From positions 41,975-75,526 of the forward strand of contig MHFM01000012.1 of NCBI GenBank assembly GCA_001804205.1: a stretch of 33,552 nt of DNA, given 5' to 3'. The position numbers were made by a program, and so were the translations under genes. The notes below the pieces were generated by a model. That model had not been told where the DNA came from. It saw only the letters and a program-made list of their open reading frames with translations, and did no database searches. Positions 25,927-33,552 of the stretch are shown here, piece after piece. The stretch's first letter is position 1; each line of letters starts with the position of its first letter. The DNA comes from Omnitrophica bacterium RIFCSPLOWO2_01_FULL_45_10b (lineage in GTDB: Bacteria > Omnitrophota > Omnitrophia > Omnitrophales > Danuiimicrobiaceae).

Positions 25927-26511
25927 TTAGGACAATCCTTTGATCAATTCATTCATCCGGCTAGCTCGGGCATTTAAAAAATCTTTGTACTCCTGATTCT
26001 GCCAACTAACAAGGTTAGAAATAATATTCTCCAGAGACAAGACATCGTGGAGCCTTCTCTCTTTCATCAAAGCACTCCTGCCAGATTCAGAAACTGAACC
26101 CCAAATAAGAATCCCTCCCGAAATACATACCGATTCAGAGTCTATGAATACTTGGCAAATCCCGTTTCCCTTTGAAACCTCCAAAAACTTATCGAATGCT
26201 GGATCCCCTTCAAAACAATCAAGAAAGGAAGGTGCAGTTAAAGAAAGATACTTGTAATTTTGATATTCTAACCAGCATTTCATTTCAACAATATATATGA
26301 GACCGTTTTTCAAGTCTTGAAAAGAAAAATCCAAAGCATGCCCTCTTGTTTCACTTTTTCTTCTCAATGTCGGCCTTCCTAAATCTTTATAAGGGGCCCG
26401 ACTATCACGGCACCATATTCTGACAATTTCTTCGTTGAAAATACCAAATACCCGAGCCAAAAACTTGCCGTGGGAGGGTTGGACTGTCTTGAATAATTCG
26501 ATAAACTTCAT
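25927..26511 (-). CDS. Hypothetical protein, possible PD-(D/E)XK-nuclease-like fold
   Basis: Motif-like RGHALDFSF..LKNGLIYIVEMKCWLEYQNY (D...ExK spacing) only. Confidence 0.4.
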   Translation of the reverse strand: MKFIELFKTVQPSHGKFLARVFGIFNEEIVRIWCRDSRAPYKDLGRPTLRRKSETRGHALDFSFQDLKNGLIYIVEMKCWLEYQNYKYLSLTAPSFLDCFEGDPAFDKFLEVSKGNGICQVFIDSESVCISGGILIWGSVSESGRSALMKERRLHDVLSLENIISNLVSWQNQEYKDFLNARASRMNELIKGLS

Positions 26512-26541
26512 TGTCTTATTTTATAAAATTAGGTAATAAAC

Positions 26542-27141
26542 TCATTGAGCGCTTGCTTTTAGCTTTTCGGGCATGTTGATTTGTCTGATTAGATTCACAT
26601 AGGCATGATAAAGCTCGCGGGTTGCCCGGACGTCTTCAGCTGCGTCATGCGCCTTGAGTTTGATTCCGAAATAGTCCGCCATTGTTTCAAGCCGCATATT
26701 TGGCACCTTAATTTTTCCGGCGGATTGAAAAAGCGCGGCGGCCGCGATCAGATCGATTAAATAATATTGAATATAGGCGTATAAAAATTGATTTCCGTTT
26801 TTCTGAAAAAACTTTGTCAGAAAATTATAGTCAAAACTTGGATTTTGCCCCACCATATAAAACTTGTCGGCTTTATTGTGGCGGTCAATGTATTGGTCAA
26901 AAATGCGGATTAATCCTTGATAAGCTAGATGTGGTTCAGGATAGCTTGCAATTTCTTCTTTGGTTTTACCGATTGTCTGAAGCGCTTGCAGTTCGCAAAC
27001 CTCCTCGGGAAAAGGACGGCTCTTAAACTCGAATTCTTCTACGACCTTGCCGTCAATTTCAATAATGCCCGCGGTCTGGACCACGCCATGCTTGCCGGGT
27101 TCAGTTCCTGTAGTTTCAAGATCAATAAAAAGAATCTTCAT
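26542..27141 (-). CDS. DEDDh 3'-5' exonuclease (DnaQ/RNase T-like)
   Basis: MKILFIDLETTGTEPGKHGVVQTAGI (Exo I DxE), GQNPSFDYNFL (Exo II), HDAAEDVRATREL (Exo III HxxxxD). Confidence 0.85.
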   Translation of the reverse strand: MKILFIDLETTGTEPGKHGVVQTAGIIEIDGKVVEEFEFKSRPFPEEVCELQALQTIGKTKEEIASYPEPHLAYQGLIRIFDQYIDRHNKADKFYMVGQNPSFDYNFLTKFFQKNGNQFLYAYIQYYLIDLIAAAALFQSAGKIKVPNMRLETMADYFGIKLKAHDAAEDVRATRELYHAYVNLIRQINMPEKLKASAQ

Positions 27142-27162
27142 TTTTTATTTATATTATTTCGG

Positions 27163-27181
27163 TACCGGTTCTGGGAGGGAC
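27163..27181. repeat. Partial copy of the TACCGGTTCTGGGAGGGAC repeat
   Basis: 18/19 identity to 27980-27998, same orientation. Confidence 0.7.
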
Positions 27182-27205
27182 AGGTTTGATAACACGGCTT
27201 TACAA

Positions 27206-27493
27206 TCAGCCGGTCATTCGCATATCATTCCGGGCTTCGCGGGTGAGGCCATCCGCGATAAAAATTTTGATCATCTGTTGATAGCCAACATCACCTTTTT
27301 TTATGGCAACATTCCTAAGTTGTTCGATCATACTCATAGGCAATCTTATAGAAATGAGCTTGCTCTCGCTTTTCTTTGCCGGGACATGAAGCGCTTGCGA
27401 CTCATCAAAGTCTGCTAAAAGCTCATCTTTGGTCTTCGCTTCAAGTTCGGCGTCTACTTCTTTCTCGATTTTACTTCGGATTCGTTTTGTCAT
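27206..27493 (-). CDS. BrnA-like/CopG-type antitoxin
   Basis: KLISIRLPMSMIEQLRNVAIKKGDVGYQQMIKIFIADGL: RHH-like segment; directly downstream of the BrnT-like gene. Confidence 0.75.
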   Translation of the reverse strand: MTKRIRSKIEKEVDAELEAKTKDELLADFDESQALHVPAKKSESKLISIRLPMSMIEQLRNVAIKKGDVGYQQMIKIFIADGLTREARNDMRMTG

Positions 27494-27502
27494 CGCAGTC
27501 TC

Positions 27503-27784
27503 CTATTCCTCCCACGCTGTAATAACTCTGACAGTAGTTCCTGCTTTATGTTGAACAACGACGAGAAGTTTTCTCCCGCCCTCAGTAATCCCCCGAACAA
27601 TAAATCGATCCCTATATTTCTCGGGCTGGGATTTCGCTTTGGGGTGAGGCACCACAAAATGCTTGTTTTCGAAACATTCTTCAGCTTCAAAATCACGAAT
27701 TCCATGGATCCATATTTTTTCCTGATTATGCTCATCCCATTCAAAGATCGGGTCGTCACCCCAAGGTTCAAATTTTAGTACCAT
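27503..27784 (-). CDS. brnT: BrnT-family toxin
   Basis: FEWDEHNQEKIWIHGIRDFEAEECFEN...RDRFIVRGITEGGRKLLVVVQHKAGTTVRVITAWEE. Confidence 0.82.
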   Translation of the reverse strand: MVLKFEPWGDDPIFEWDEHNQEKIWIHGIRDFEAEECFENKHFVVPHPKAKSQPEKYRDRFIVRGITEGGRKLLVVVQHKAGTTVRVITAWEE

Positions 27785-27836
27785 CGTGCGCCGCTCTTTT
27801 GATTGACAGATAATGGGGTAACGTATTTCTTATTAA

Positions 27837-27866
27837 TGTATATACCATATATATACTATTTGTCAA
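27837..27866 (-). promoter_or_regulatory. Promoter/operator of the brnT-brnA-like pair
   Basis: Minus strand TTGACA (27866-27861), 18 nt, TATACA (27842-27837); overlapping 19-bp inverted repeat GTATATA-CCATA-TATATAC at 27838-27856. Confidence 0.65.
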
Positions 27867-27974
27867 GTTTTTATCCTCAGTTAAAATTGATATTTATTAT
27901 ATAATATTTTAATTTTTAATCAATATAATTCTTGCAGTTCTCTCAACAGAAGAATTAAGCGGTTATGTTTTAGT

Positions 27975-28045
27975 GTTAGTACCGCTTCTGGGAGGGACGA
28001 GTATGGACAGGATCACAACCTGTTCCCAGGAGAACCGGCACTAAC
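27975..28045. repeat. Hairpin-forming repeat GTTAGTACCGCTTCTGGGAGGGAC...CCTGTTCCCAGGAGAACCGGCACTAAC
   Basis: Nested inverted repeats (GTTAGTaCCG/CGGcACTAAC, ACAGG/CCTGT); shares TACCG(G/C)TTCTGGGAGGGAC with 27163-27181. Confidence 0.65.
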
Positions 28046-28169
28046 TTCTCTAACTTCTGCAGGAGTAAAACGAGTAAAATTAAAATGTTAAAATGGAGGC
28101 GTTACTATCAGTACCAGCCTAAAAAAAGAACTGTACAGACATTCGGTCTAGCGCCTTCATGGAGATCTT

Positions 28170-29192
28170 CTAATTTTTCTGAATTAATTTTTCGGCGATT
28201 TGAATGGCGTTTAGCGCCGCACCTTTGCGCAATTGATCGCCTGAAACAAAAAGTACGAGGCCATTCTTGCAGGACAGATCTACTCGGAGGCGCCCCACCA
28301 GCACATCATTTCCGCCGCTTGCTTCAATAGGCATCGGGAAATGATTGCTTTTCTGATCATCTACCAGTTTAATACCAGGCGCTTTACTTAAAATGTTATG
28401 CGCTTGTTCGAGAGGCATCTTTCTTTCAAACTCAATATAAATAGCTTCCGAATGAGCACGAAATACCGGTACGCGTACGCAGGTAGTTGCAATCCGGATG
28501 GAATCGTCATGAAGAATTTTATGTGCTTCCTGAATCATCTTAAGCTCTTCCTCGTTATAACCATTTTCTTCAATGGTACTGTTATGAGAAAAAAGATTGA
28601 ACGCAATCTGATGGGGAAAAACTTCTTTTTTAATGGGTTTTCCGTCCAGAACATCACGGGTCTGGGTTTCGAGTTCGCGCATGGCTTTTGCGCCGGCGCC
28701 GCTTGCGGATTGATAAGTAGAACAAAGGATGCGCTTGATGGGGTTTTTTCTATGAAGCGGTGCAACGGCCATCAGCATGATAATCGCGGAACAATTTGGG
28801 TTCGCAATAATTCCCTTATGTTTCTTGATGTCCTCCGGATTGATTTCAGGAATCACCAACGGAACTTTGGGATGCATTCGAAAAGCACTTGTGTTGTCAA
28901 TAACGACTGCGCCGGTTTTGATTGCGTGGGGCACAAACTTTGTGCTCACCAAAGCACCGGGACTTGATAAAACGATATCGATTCCTTGAAATTCATCAGG
29001 CTCAAATTTTAATTCCCGAACTGGAACGTCACGGCCTTGAAAACGGGCGGAAGTTCCTTTCGATCGAGCAGAACCAAATAAACGGAGATCGGCAACCGGA
29101 AATTTCCGCTCTTCCAAAATCTTGATCATTTCACTGCCGACGGCACCCTTGGCGCCTACTACGGCAACGTTATATGAAGACTTTTTCTTCAT
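28170..29192 (-). CDS. asd: Aspartate-semialdehyde dehydrogenase
   Basis: VAVVGAKGAVGSEMIKILEERKFPV, IANPNCSAIIMLMAVAPLH, STYQSASGAGAKAM. Start at [13 protein letters not shown] (29192), not 29258. Confidence 0.95.
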   Translation of the reverse strand: MKKKSSYNVAVVGAKGAVGSEMIKILEERKFPVADLRLFGSARSKGTSARFQGRDVPVRELKFEPDEFQGIDIVLSSPGALVSTKFVPHAIKTGAVVIDNTSAFRMHPKVPLVIPEINPEDIKKHKGIIANPNCSAIIMLMAVAPLHRKNPIKRILCSTYQSASGAGAKAMRELETQTRDVLDGKPIKKEVFPHQIAFNLFSHNSTIEENGYNEEELKMIQEAHKILHDDSIRIATTCVRVPVFRAHSEAIYIEFERKMPLEQAHNILSKAPGIKLVDDQKSNHFPMPIEASGGNDVLVGRLRVDLSCKNGLVLFVSGDQLRKGAALNAIQIAEKLIQKN

Positions 29193-29749
29193 GAGCGTAC
29201 AGCGGATAGCGTAGAGCGTTCGGGATGGGCATGCGAATTCTCGGGGTCGAGATCCCATTTCAAATGATTTTCCTGAACATAACGACGGATTTCAAACAAT
29301 TCGCTCTCGCTTCGGATGACCCGTTCGTAATAATTGCGCTGCCAAACAGGAATGCCCGGGGTATTTCGCAATAGGTTGATTCGTTTTGCGGTGTTCATTT
29401 TGAAATAACCAATAATTTCGGGCAACAACATGCGACGACGTTGTTTTTTGCCTGACGGTAGGGGCAATTCATGAATTGCCCCTACGTTCGATGGATTGAC
29501 CATAATAATTCCGTGCACGTGATTTGGCATAATAACAAATTGGTCCGTGGTAATGTTTACAAATCGTTCGACCAATTTATCCCAAATGGTTTGGACTATT
29601 TTCCAAAACTCATTCAATCCCATTTGCCCACCCTCGATTTCCCCGAATAGATATTCCCTGTCATGCGTACAAACCGTGACGAAATAGGCCCCTTCTGACG
29701 AATAATCATGACCCTGCAATCTCAATGGTTTCCGTCTTCCCAATTTCAT
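29189..29749 (-). CDS. REP-associated tyrosine transposase (RAYT, Y1/HUH family)
   Basis: [22 protein letters not shown] motif [40 protein letters not shown]; start at MKLGRRK overlaps the leuB stop. Confidence 0.9.
   Translation of the reverse strand: MKLGRRKPLRLQGHDYSSEGAYFVTVCTHDREYLFGEIEGGQMGLNEFWKIVQTIWDKLVERFVNITTDQFVIMPNHVHGIIMVNPSNVGAIHELPLPSGKKQRRRMLLPEIIGYFKMNTAKRINLLRNTPGIPVWQRNYYERVIRSESELFEIRRYVQENHLKWDLDPENSHAHPERSTLSAVRS
29458..29485. repeat. 28-bp REP palindrome inside the RAYT ORF, translated in frame as VGAIHELPL
   Basis: Exact copy of 11274-11301. Confidence 0.95.
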
Positions 29750-30819
29750 ACCTTTATCTCTTTCGCCACTAAATTCCCCATTTCCGAACAACTCGTCAAA
29801 TTCACCCCATCTTGACAAATGTCGGCTGTTCGGAATCCTTCCTTCAGCACTTGTCGAACTGCCATTTCCACGGCAAGCGCCAAATCATGAAGCTGAAACG
29901 TGCAGCGGAGCATCATCGCAACGGACAGAATGGCCGCGATCGGATTGGCTTGGCCTTTGCCCGCAATATCGGGAGCGCTCCCATGCACCGGTTCATACAA
30001 AGCGTGATGGTCGCCCAGGCTTGCCGAAGGCAGCATTCCGATGGAACCCGTGAGCATCGCCGCTTCATCGCTTAAAATATCGCCAAACAGATTCGTCGTT
30101 ACAATCACATCAAACTGCTTCGGATTGCGAATCAGCTGCATCGCGCAGTTATCCACATATATATGAGATAATTGAACATCCGGAAAACGTTTGCCTATTT
30201 CAGTCACAACTTTGCGCCAGAGAATGCTTGATTCCAGAATATTTGCTTTATCGACTGATGTGATTTTGCGTTTACGCTTGCGCGCTAATTCAAAAGCTTT
30301 TTTTGCAATCCGCTCAATTTCATGAGTGGAATAAACTTCCGTATTAAATCCGCGCTCTGAACCGTCTTTATTTTTCTCAATTCCCTTCGGAGTCCCAAAA
30401 TAAATACCGCCTGTCAGCTCACGCACCACCAAAATATCAACGCCTTCAATCACTTCACGCTTAAGGGATGAGGCATCCGTCAAACTCGGGTCAACCGCAA
30501 CAGGCCTTAAATTGGCATAAAGTCCGAGCTCCTTGCGAAGCGCAAGCAGCGCTTGCTCGGGCCTGATTTTATATTCTAATTGATCCCATTTTTGGCCACC
30601 CACCGCACCCAAAAGAACGGCGTCAGAATTTTTTGCCGCCTTAAGAACATCTTCAGTAATTGGAACGCCGTTCTTATCAATCGAAGCACCGCCCACAAGC
30701 GCTTCTTTGGTTTCAAATTTGAGATGGGCGATGGATTCCACCCGCTTGAGCACTTTAAGCGCTTCGCAAACGACTTCTTCGCCGATTCCATCTCCAGGCA
30801 ATACTAGAATTTTGTACAT
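29746..30819 (-). CDS. leuB: 3-isopropylmalate dehydrogenase
   Basis: [77 protein letters not shown]. Confidence 0.97.
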   Translation of the reverse strand: MYKILVLPGDGIGEEVVCEALKVLKRVESIAHLKFETKEALVGGASIDKNGVPITEDVLKAAKNSDAVLLGAVGGQKWDQLEYKIRPEQALLALRKELGLYANLRPVAVDPSLTDASSLKREVIEGVDILVVRELTGGIYFGTPKGIEKNKDGSERGFNTEVYSTHEIERIAKKAFELARKRKRKITSVDKANILESSILWRKVVTEIGKRFPDVQLSHIYVDNCAMQLIRNPKQFDVIVTTNLFGDILSDEAAMLTGSIGMLPSASLGDHHALYEPVHGSAPDIAGKGQANPIAAILSVAMMLRCTFQLHDLALAVEMAVRQVLKEGFRTADICQDGVNLTSCSEMGNLVAKEIKV

Positions 30820-30838
30820 AGGTTGATTGATTTTTAAT

Positions 30839-30929
30839 CGTCATTGCGAGGAGGCCGTAAGGCCGACGAAGCAATCTACAAGCTCTGAGATTGCTTCGGC
30901 CTCGCTTAGGATTTTGCCTCGCAATGACG
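30839..30929. repeat. Intergenic palindromic repeat CGTCATTGCGAG...CTCGCAATGACG
   Basis: Perfect 12-bp outer inverted repeat; inner GACGAAGCAATCT/AGATTGCTTCG arms; same family as 12736-12805. Confidence 0.85.
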
Positions 30930-30941
30930 TGCGAGGTTAAA

Positions 30942-31811
30942 CTAACCTTTAACCGCCAACCCCTCTTGCGGGCTTGAAGCAGAAGCATAATCTTTCATCG
31001 GAATCCGGCCGGCTAAAAATGCTTTCCGGCCCGAAATCACCGCTTCTTTCATGGCTTCCGCCATCAGCACGGGATCTTGAGCGCCTGCAATTGCCGTATT
31101 CATTAAAACGCCATCAACCCCCAACTCCATGCAAATTGCGGCATCGGAAGCAGTGCCCACGCCCGCATCGACAATGACAGGGACGGAAACAGCTTCTTTA
31201 ATGAATCGAATGTTCAGGCGATTTTGAATTCCGCGCCCAGAACCAATCGGCGCGGCCAAAGGCATCACGCACGCGGCTCCAAAATCTTCCAATTTTTTGG
31301 CCACAATCGGATCATCATTTGTATAAGGCATTACCACAAATCCTTCCTTGACCAAAATTTTTGTCGCTTCAAGAAGAGCCACAACATCCGGAAGCAGTGT
31401 TTTCTTATCTCCAAGCACTTCAAGCTTCACCAAGTCGCCGATTCCGGCAGCCCGCCCAAGGCGCGCAATCCGAACGGCGTCTTCAACTGTGTAAGCTCCT
31501 GCTGTGTTGGGGAGAATCGTGAAACGATTCCGGTCAATATAATCCAAGAGCGTTTTCTCACCGTGCTGATCCTCCGCCAAAGGACGCGGCGGATTCGTCC
31601 CAAAGCGTTGTTGGACGCCTGCCTGCCGGCCAGGCAGGGATTCGCCAACGCTGTGTGGCGAAAGATTAACACGCGCAATAGCAACGGTGACAAGATCGGC
31701 CCCTGAAGCCTCATGAGCCCGAACCATCACATCAAAGGAACTATACTTTCCTGTTCCCACGATCAACCGCGATTGAAACGCGAAACGTCCGATTTTTAAT
31801 GTATCGCTCAT
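30942..31811 (-). CDS. thiG: Thiazole synthase, with an internal insertion
   Basis: [70 protein letters not shown]. Confidence 0.93.
   Translation of the reverse strand: MSDTLKIGRFAFQSRLIVGTGKYSSFDVMVRAHEASGADLVTVAIARVNLSPHSVGESLPGRQAGVQQRFGTNPPRPLAEDQHGEKTLLDYIDRNRFTILPNTAGAYTVEDAVRIARLGRAAGIGDLVKLEVLGDKKTLLPDVVALLEATKILVKEGFVVMPYTNDDPIVAKKLEDFGAACVMPLAAPIGSGRGIQNRLNIRFIKEAVSVPVIVDAGVGTASDAAICMELGVDGVLMNTAIAGAQDPVLMAEAMKEAVISGRKAFLAGRIPMKDYASASSPQEGLAVKG
31604..31652. repeat. Hairpin repeat in the thiG coding sequence (AGCGTTG...CCTGCCTGccggcCAGGCAGG...CAACGCT)
   Basis: 8-bp stem/5-nt loop core plus outer 7-bp arms; translated within [14 protein letters not shown]. Confidence 0.8.
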
Positions 31812-31820
31812 TGGTATCCT

Positions 31821-33278
31821 CTAAATTTTGACTGATTTGCGCTCGGCACGCTCATAAAGCATAATATAGCGCCGCGCTGATTTAGCCCACGAAAAATCGC
31901 AAATCATTCCATTCCGGATCAACTTCGTCCAGGCTTTCTGGTTTTGATAAACGCTGACGGCACGGCGCATGGTTTCCAAAAGGTCGCGCGATTCATAACC
32001 GGAAAAAACAAAACCATTTCCATGCCCGCTTTTCGGATTAAATTCCTGAACGGTATCCACAAGCCCGCCTGTTTCTCTAACAATGGGGACTGTCCCCAAG
32101 CGAAGCGCAAACATCGGGCCCAAACCGCAAGGCTCATAACGCGAAGGCGTTAAAAACAGATCGGCGCCGGCATAAATCCGTTTCGCCATTTTATCATCAA
32201 AGGTAATATTTAAGCCTAAATGCTCGGGATGCCGTTTCTGCAAAACGCGAAGCGCTTTGTGATATTCCTCAGCGCCGGTTCCTAAAATGATAAGCTGCCA
32301 ATTTTCTTTCGCCATGTCCTCAACGATTGGCGCAAGAATGTCGAGCCCTTTTTGATCGACAAGCCTGCCGATGAAAGCAAAGAGCGGAATTTTTGGGTCC
32401 ACTTTCAAATGGTTTTCCTTTTGAAGCGCTTGCTTGCACAGTTTTTTCCCTTCCAAATCTTTGGCTGTGAAATTGGCTGGAATTTCCTTTTCATGTTCGG
32501 GATCCCATTCGCTCGGATCGATTCCATTAACAATCCCGAAAAGGTCCCCTTTGCGCCTGGCCAACACTGCTTCCAATCCGCATCCAAAACCCGGCGTTTG
32601 AATTTCTTCGGCATATCGTTCACTCACCGTTGTTAAAGCATCCGAATAGACAAGGCCGCCTTTCAAAAAGCTAACCTTGCCGTAAAATTCAAGCCGCTCA
32701 AATCGAAACTCATCCCATGAAAGTCCGGTTACCGGCATTGAATCCGGAGGGAAATTTCCCTGATACGCCAAATTGTGAATTGTAAATAATGTTTTTGTTT
32801 TCTTAAAAAATGGATCGCCTTGGTAAAGCGTTTTCAAATAAACGGGAATCAAACCTGTTTGCCAATCGTGGCAATGAACGATGTCGGGTTTTATTTTAAG
32901 CCGCTTCAATGCCTCAACGGTAGCGCGCTGAAACAACGTAAAGCGGCGGTCATTATCCGGATAGTCACCCATCGGAGTTCCGTATAACTCGTCTCGGTCG
33001 AAATATTCATTGTGACCGATAAAAAAGATTTTAAGTTCTCCGAATTTCAAAGAAAAAATAGAGGCGGTCTCTACTTCAGACCCGAGCGGAACGTGAATCT
33101 TCTCGCCAACCGGTTCTAAAGTAAAACCTTTTTTGGTAATCCGTTTATATTTAGGAAGAAAAACGGAAACGCGGTGCCCAAGCTTTGCGATTTCCTTCGG
33201 CAGGCTGCCCAATACATCTCCGAGCCCTCCCGTTGTCGCAAACGGCACCATTTCGGAAGAAACAAATACAACGTCCAT
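31821..33278 (-). CDS. glgA: Glycogen synthase
   Basis: SSEMVPFATTGGLGDVLGSLPKEIAKLGHRV, FTIHNLAYQG, GIVNGIDPSEWDP, PSRYEPCGL, VRETGGLVDTV. Confidence 0.96.
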   Translation of the reverse strand: MDVVFVSSEMVPFATTGGLGDVLGSLPKEIAKLGHRVSVFLPKYKRITKKGFTLEPVGEKIHVPLGSEVETASIFSLKFGELKIFFIGHNEYFDRDELYGTPMGDYPDNDRRFTLFQRATVEALKRLKIKPDIVHCHDWQTGLIPVYLKTLYQGDPFFKKTKTLFTIHNLAYQGNFPPDSMPVTGLSWDEFRFERLEFYGKVSFLKGGLVYSDALTTVSERYAEEIQTPGFGCGLEAVLARRKGDLFGIVNGIDPSEWDPEHEKEIPANFTAKDLEGKKLCKQALQKENHLKVDPKIPLFAFIGRLVDQKGLDILAPIVEDMAKENWQLIILGTGAEEYHKALRVLQKRHPEHLGLNITFDDKMAKRIYAGADLFLTPSRYEPCGLGPMFALRLGTVPIVRETGGLVDTVQEFNPKSGHGNGFVFSGYESRDLLETMRRAVSVYQNQKAWTKLIRNGMICDFSWAKSARRYIMLYERAERKSVKI

Positions 33279-33280
33279 AA

Positions 33281-33406
33281 ACCCCGTTAGAGATAGGAAA
33301 TGCCTTCGGCATTTCCGTGTATTCTCTGTAAAATTTCTAACTTGTTCATCGTGTTTGTCATATCTTTACACTTGTTATTATGAAGACGCATTATCTCTAA
33401 CGGGGT
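33281..33406. mobile_element. 126-bp TIR-bounded non-autonomous element (ACCCCGTTAGAGATA ... TATCTCTAACGGGGT)
   Basis: Perfect 15-bp terminal inverted repeats; internal hairpin GGAAATGCC-TTC-GGCATTTCC (33297-33317). Confidence 0.7.
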
Positions 33407-33413
33407 AAACTCC

Positions 33414-33551
33414 TCATGTAATTTCAATGACACAATTCCAAGTTCCAAACGCGTTGGGAACGCAAATGACCGGCCTTTGGTCATTTTCCCAATTTCCGTC
33501 TACAAGATAGCGATATTCATAGCGCCCCGGCTTTAATTTAAGGGACAAACG
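33414..33551 (-). CDS. C-terminal fragment of a CBM48/AMPK-type glycogen-binding protein (truncated by window edge)
   Basis: Reverse-complement translation RLSLKLKPGRYEYRYLVDGNWENDQRPVICVPNAFGTWNCVIEIT*, resembling the AMPK-beta/CBM48 motif; adjacent to glgA. Confidence 0.75.
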   Translation of the reverse strand, partial: RLSLKLKPGRYEYRYLVDGNWENDQRPVICVPNAFGTWNCVIEIT

Positions 33552-33552
33552 C

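Noticed and set aside
27490-27771. 93-aa alternate-frame ORF over brnT
   Set aside because: The 27503-27784 frame gives a recognisable BrnT-like protein; the other does not.
8101-30930. CRISPR array from the recurrent palindromes
   Set aside because: Repeats are dispersed, single and of different families, with no regular spacers and no cas genes in the window.
33287-33484. 65-aa minus-strand ORF upstream of glgA
   Set aside because: Out of frame with the CBM48 C-terminal fragment and runs across the TIR element; chance ORF.
1-33552. tRNA or rRNA genes
   Set aside because: No tRNA cloverleaf signatures (GGTTCRANYCC with matching acceptor arms) or rRNA-like stretches were noticed by eye; a tRNAscan-SE run would confirm.

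Overview
The window is almost entirely a minus-strand metabolic region of an uncultured Gram-negative bacterium; an Omnitrophota/PVC-like origin is a guess from style, not shown. In transcription order it contains: the 3' end of a CBM48/AMPK-type glycogen-binding protein, glgA, thiG, leuB, a RAYT (Y1/HUH) transposase, asd, a BrnT/BrnA-like toxin-antitoxin pair, a DEDDh exonuclease, a PD-(D/E)XK-like protein, an alternative-oxidase/PTOX-like di-iron protein, truA-rplM-rpsI, a mini-lipoprotein and an AsmA-like protein. rnc is the only confident plus-strand gene. It is followed by a long arginine-lysine supercluster (argC-J-B-D-F-G-H, lysA, dapF-A-B), two outer-membrane-type proteins (one of 1562 aa), a lipoprotein and the start of uvrA. 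Not ordinary here: (1) a consensus promoter plus an intrinsic terminator inside the argC leader, suggesting attenuation by an unrecognised mechanism; (2) a fold-back MITE-like element that appears to have split an ATGA argC/argJ stop-start overlap while regenerating both codons; (3) a RAYT gene fitted by ATGA overlaps between leuB and asd and carrying its own 28-bp GTAG palindrome in frame, with a second exact copy in the arg operon; (4) two TIR elements sharing ACCCCGTTAGA; (5) palindromic repeats at most non-overlapping operon junctions and in frame inside thiG; (6) a short AOX/PTOX homologue in a ribosomal-protein operon. No tRNA, rRNA or CRISPR array was seen. All assignments are by eye; no database search was run.
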